A stretch of 64,000 nt of DNA from Stichopus chloronotus (Eukaryota; Echinodermata; Holothuroidea; Aspidochirotida; Stichopodidae), in assembly GCA_021234535.1 (NCBI GenBank), contig CM037842.1, positions 12,274,010 through 12,338,009 of the forward strand, in the 5' to 3' direction. Under the pieces are notes generated by a model. The model was not told the DNA's origin and made no database searches. It saw nothing but the letters and a program-made list of their open reading frames with translations. Made by a program: the position numbers and the translations under genes. The first letter of the stretch is position 1; every line of letters begins with the position of its first letter. This document shows, one piece after another, positions 63,901 to 64,000 of the stretch.

Positions 63901-64000
63901 GCGATGTGGTGACATGGGTAGCCAAACAGTGTAGATATGCAAAGAGAACTTTAACCTACTTTCATATTGCGAACGTGTATCTTAAACGTTTTTTGTCACA
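60995..64000 (+). other. Start of Rh intron 3 to the window edge
   Basis: I searched by eye for exon 4 (expected GAYFGL-type coding) and found none, so intron 3 is at least 3.0 kb. It contains a 21-nt poly(A) at about 62134-62154, poly(G) at 62846-62857 and poly(C) at 63321-63334. Near 62391-62430 a short match to the 15665/41076 repeat family is possible. Confidence 0.65.

Overview
The window is animal nuclear DNA. Its genes are split into short exons with GT-AG introns, it is AT-rich, and microsatellites, MITE-like elements and retrotransposon remains are frequent. The recognisable gene is a Rhesus-type ammonia channel (Rh glycoprotein). Its neighbour is a modular extracellular protein. The repeat content (an L1-type LINE, a Penelope-like element, and foldback elements with minisatellite arms) together with about 35 long poly(G)/poly(C) tracts suggests a marine invertebrate. 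A deuterostome such as an echinoderm is plausible, but the species cannot be fixed from the sequence alone.

Region 1 (1 to 18769, possibly to about 27800) holds the 3'-ward part of a minus-strand gene. Eight exons were reconstructed from open frames, splice sites and phase: 18769-18541, 17026-16945, 13420-13127, 9961-9790, 7649-7519, 1904-1572, 990-802 and 87-1, the last running out of the window. The product reads as degenerate LDL-receptor class B (YWTD-like) beta-propeller blades followed by a cysteine-rich EGF-like module. It is probably secreted or the ectodomain of a membrane protein. All junctions are in phase except 16945/13420, which is off by one base at a run of five G. The introns carry a foldback element (2637-3665), an internally deleted L1-type LINE (4314 to about 7195) with a MITE sitting in its deletion, a 5'-truncated Penelope-like element (10100 to about 11830) next to an (AT)56 tract, and several other repeats.

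Region 2 (about 18770 to 29560) has no firm gene. It holds a TA-flanked MITE, short tandem repeats and two weak candidate upstream exons of the minus-strand gene.

Region 3 (29564 to the right edge) is the 5' part of the Rh gene on the plus strand. It has a TATA box at 29564, exon 1 at 29735-29888, exon 2 at 54811-54997 and exon 3 at 60844-60994. These encode 164 residues, from the N-terminus to about transmembrane segment 3-4. Intron 1 is 24.9 kb and intron 2 is 5.8 kb; the remaining exons lie beyond the window. The two genes are therefore divergent (head to head). The Rh introns carry a dyad minisatellite (38551-39285), a MITE whose inverted ends contain poly(G)/poly(C) (49712-49915), a TTAA-bounded long hairpin (57193-57760), a G-rich minisatellite close to the exon 2 donor and other repeats.

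I found no convincing tRNA, rRNA, CRISPR or operon-like structure. Most other open frames are under 130 codons, lack recognisable domains and occur in repeats or AT-rich DNA, so I left them out.
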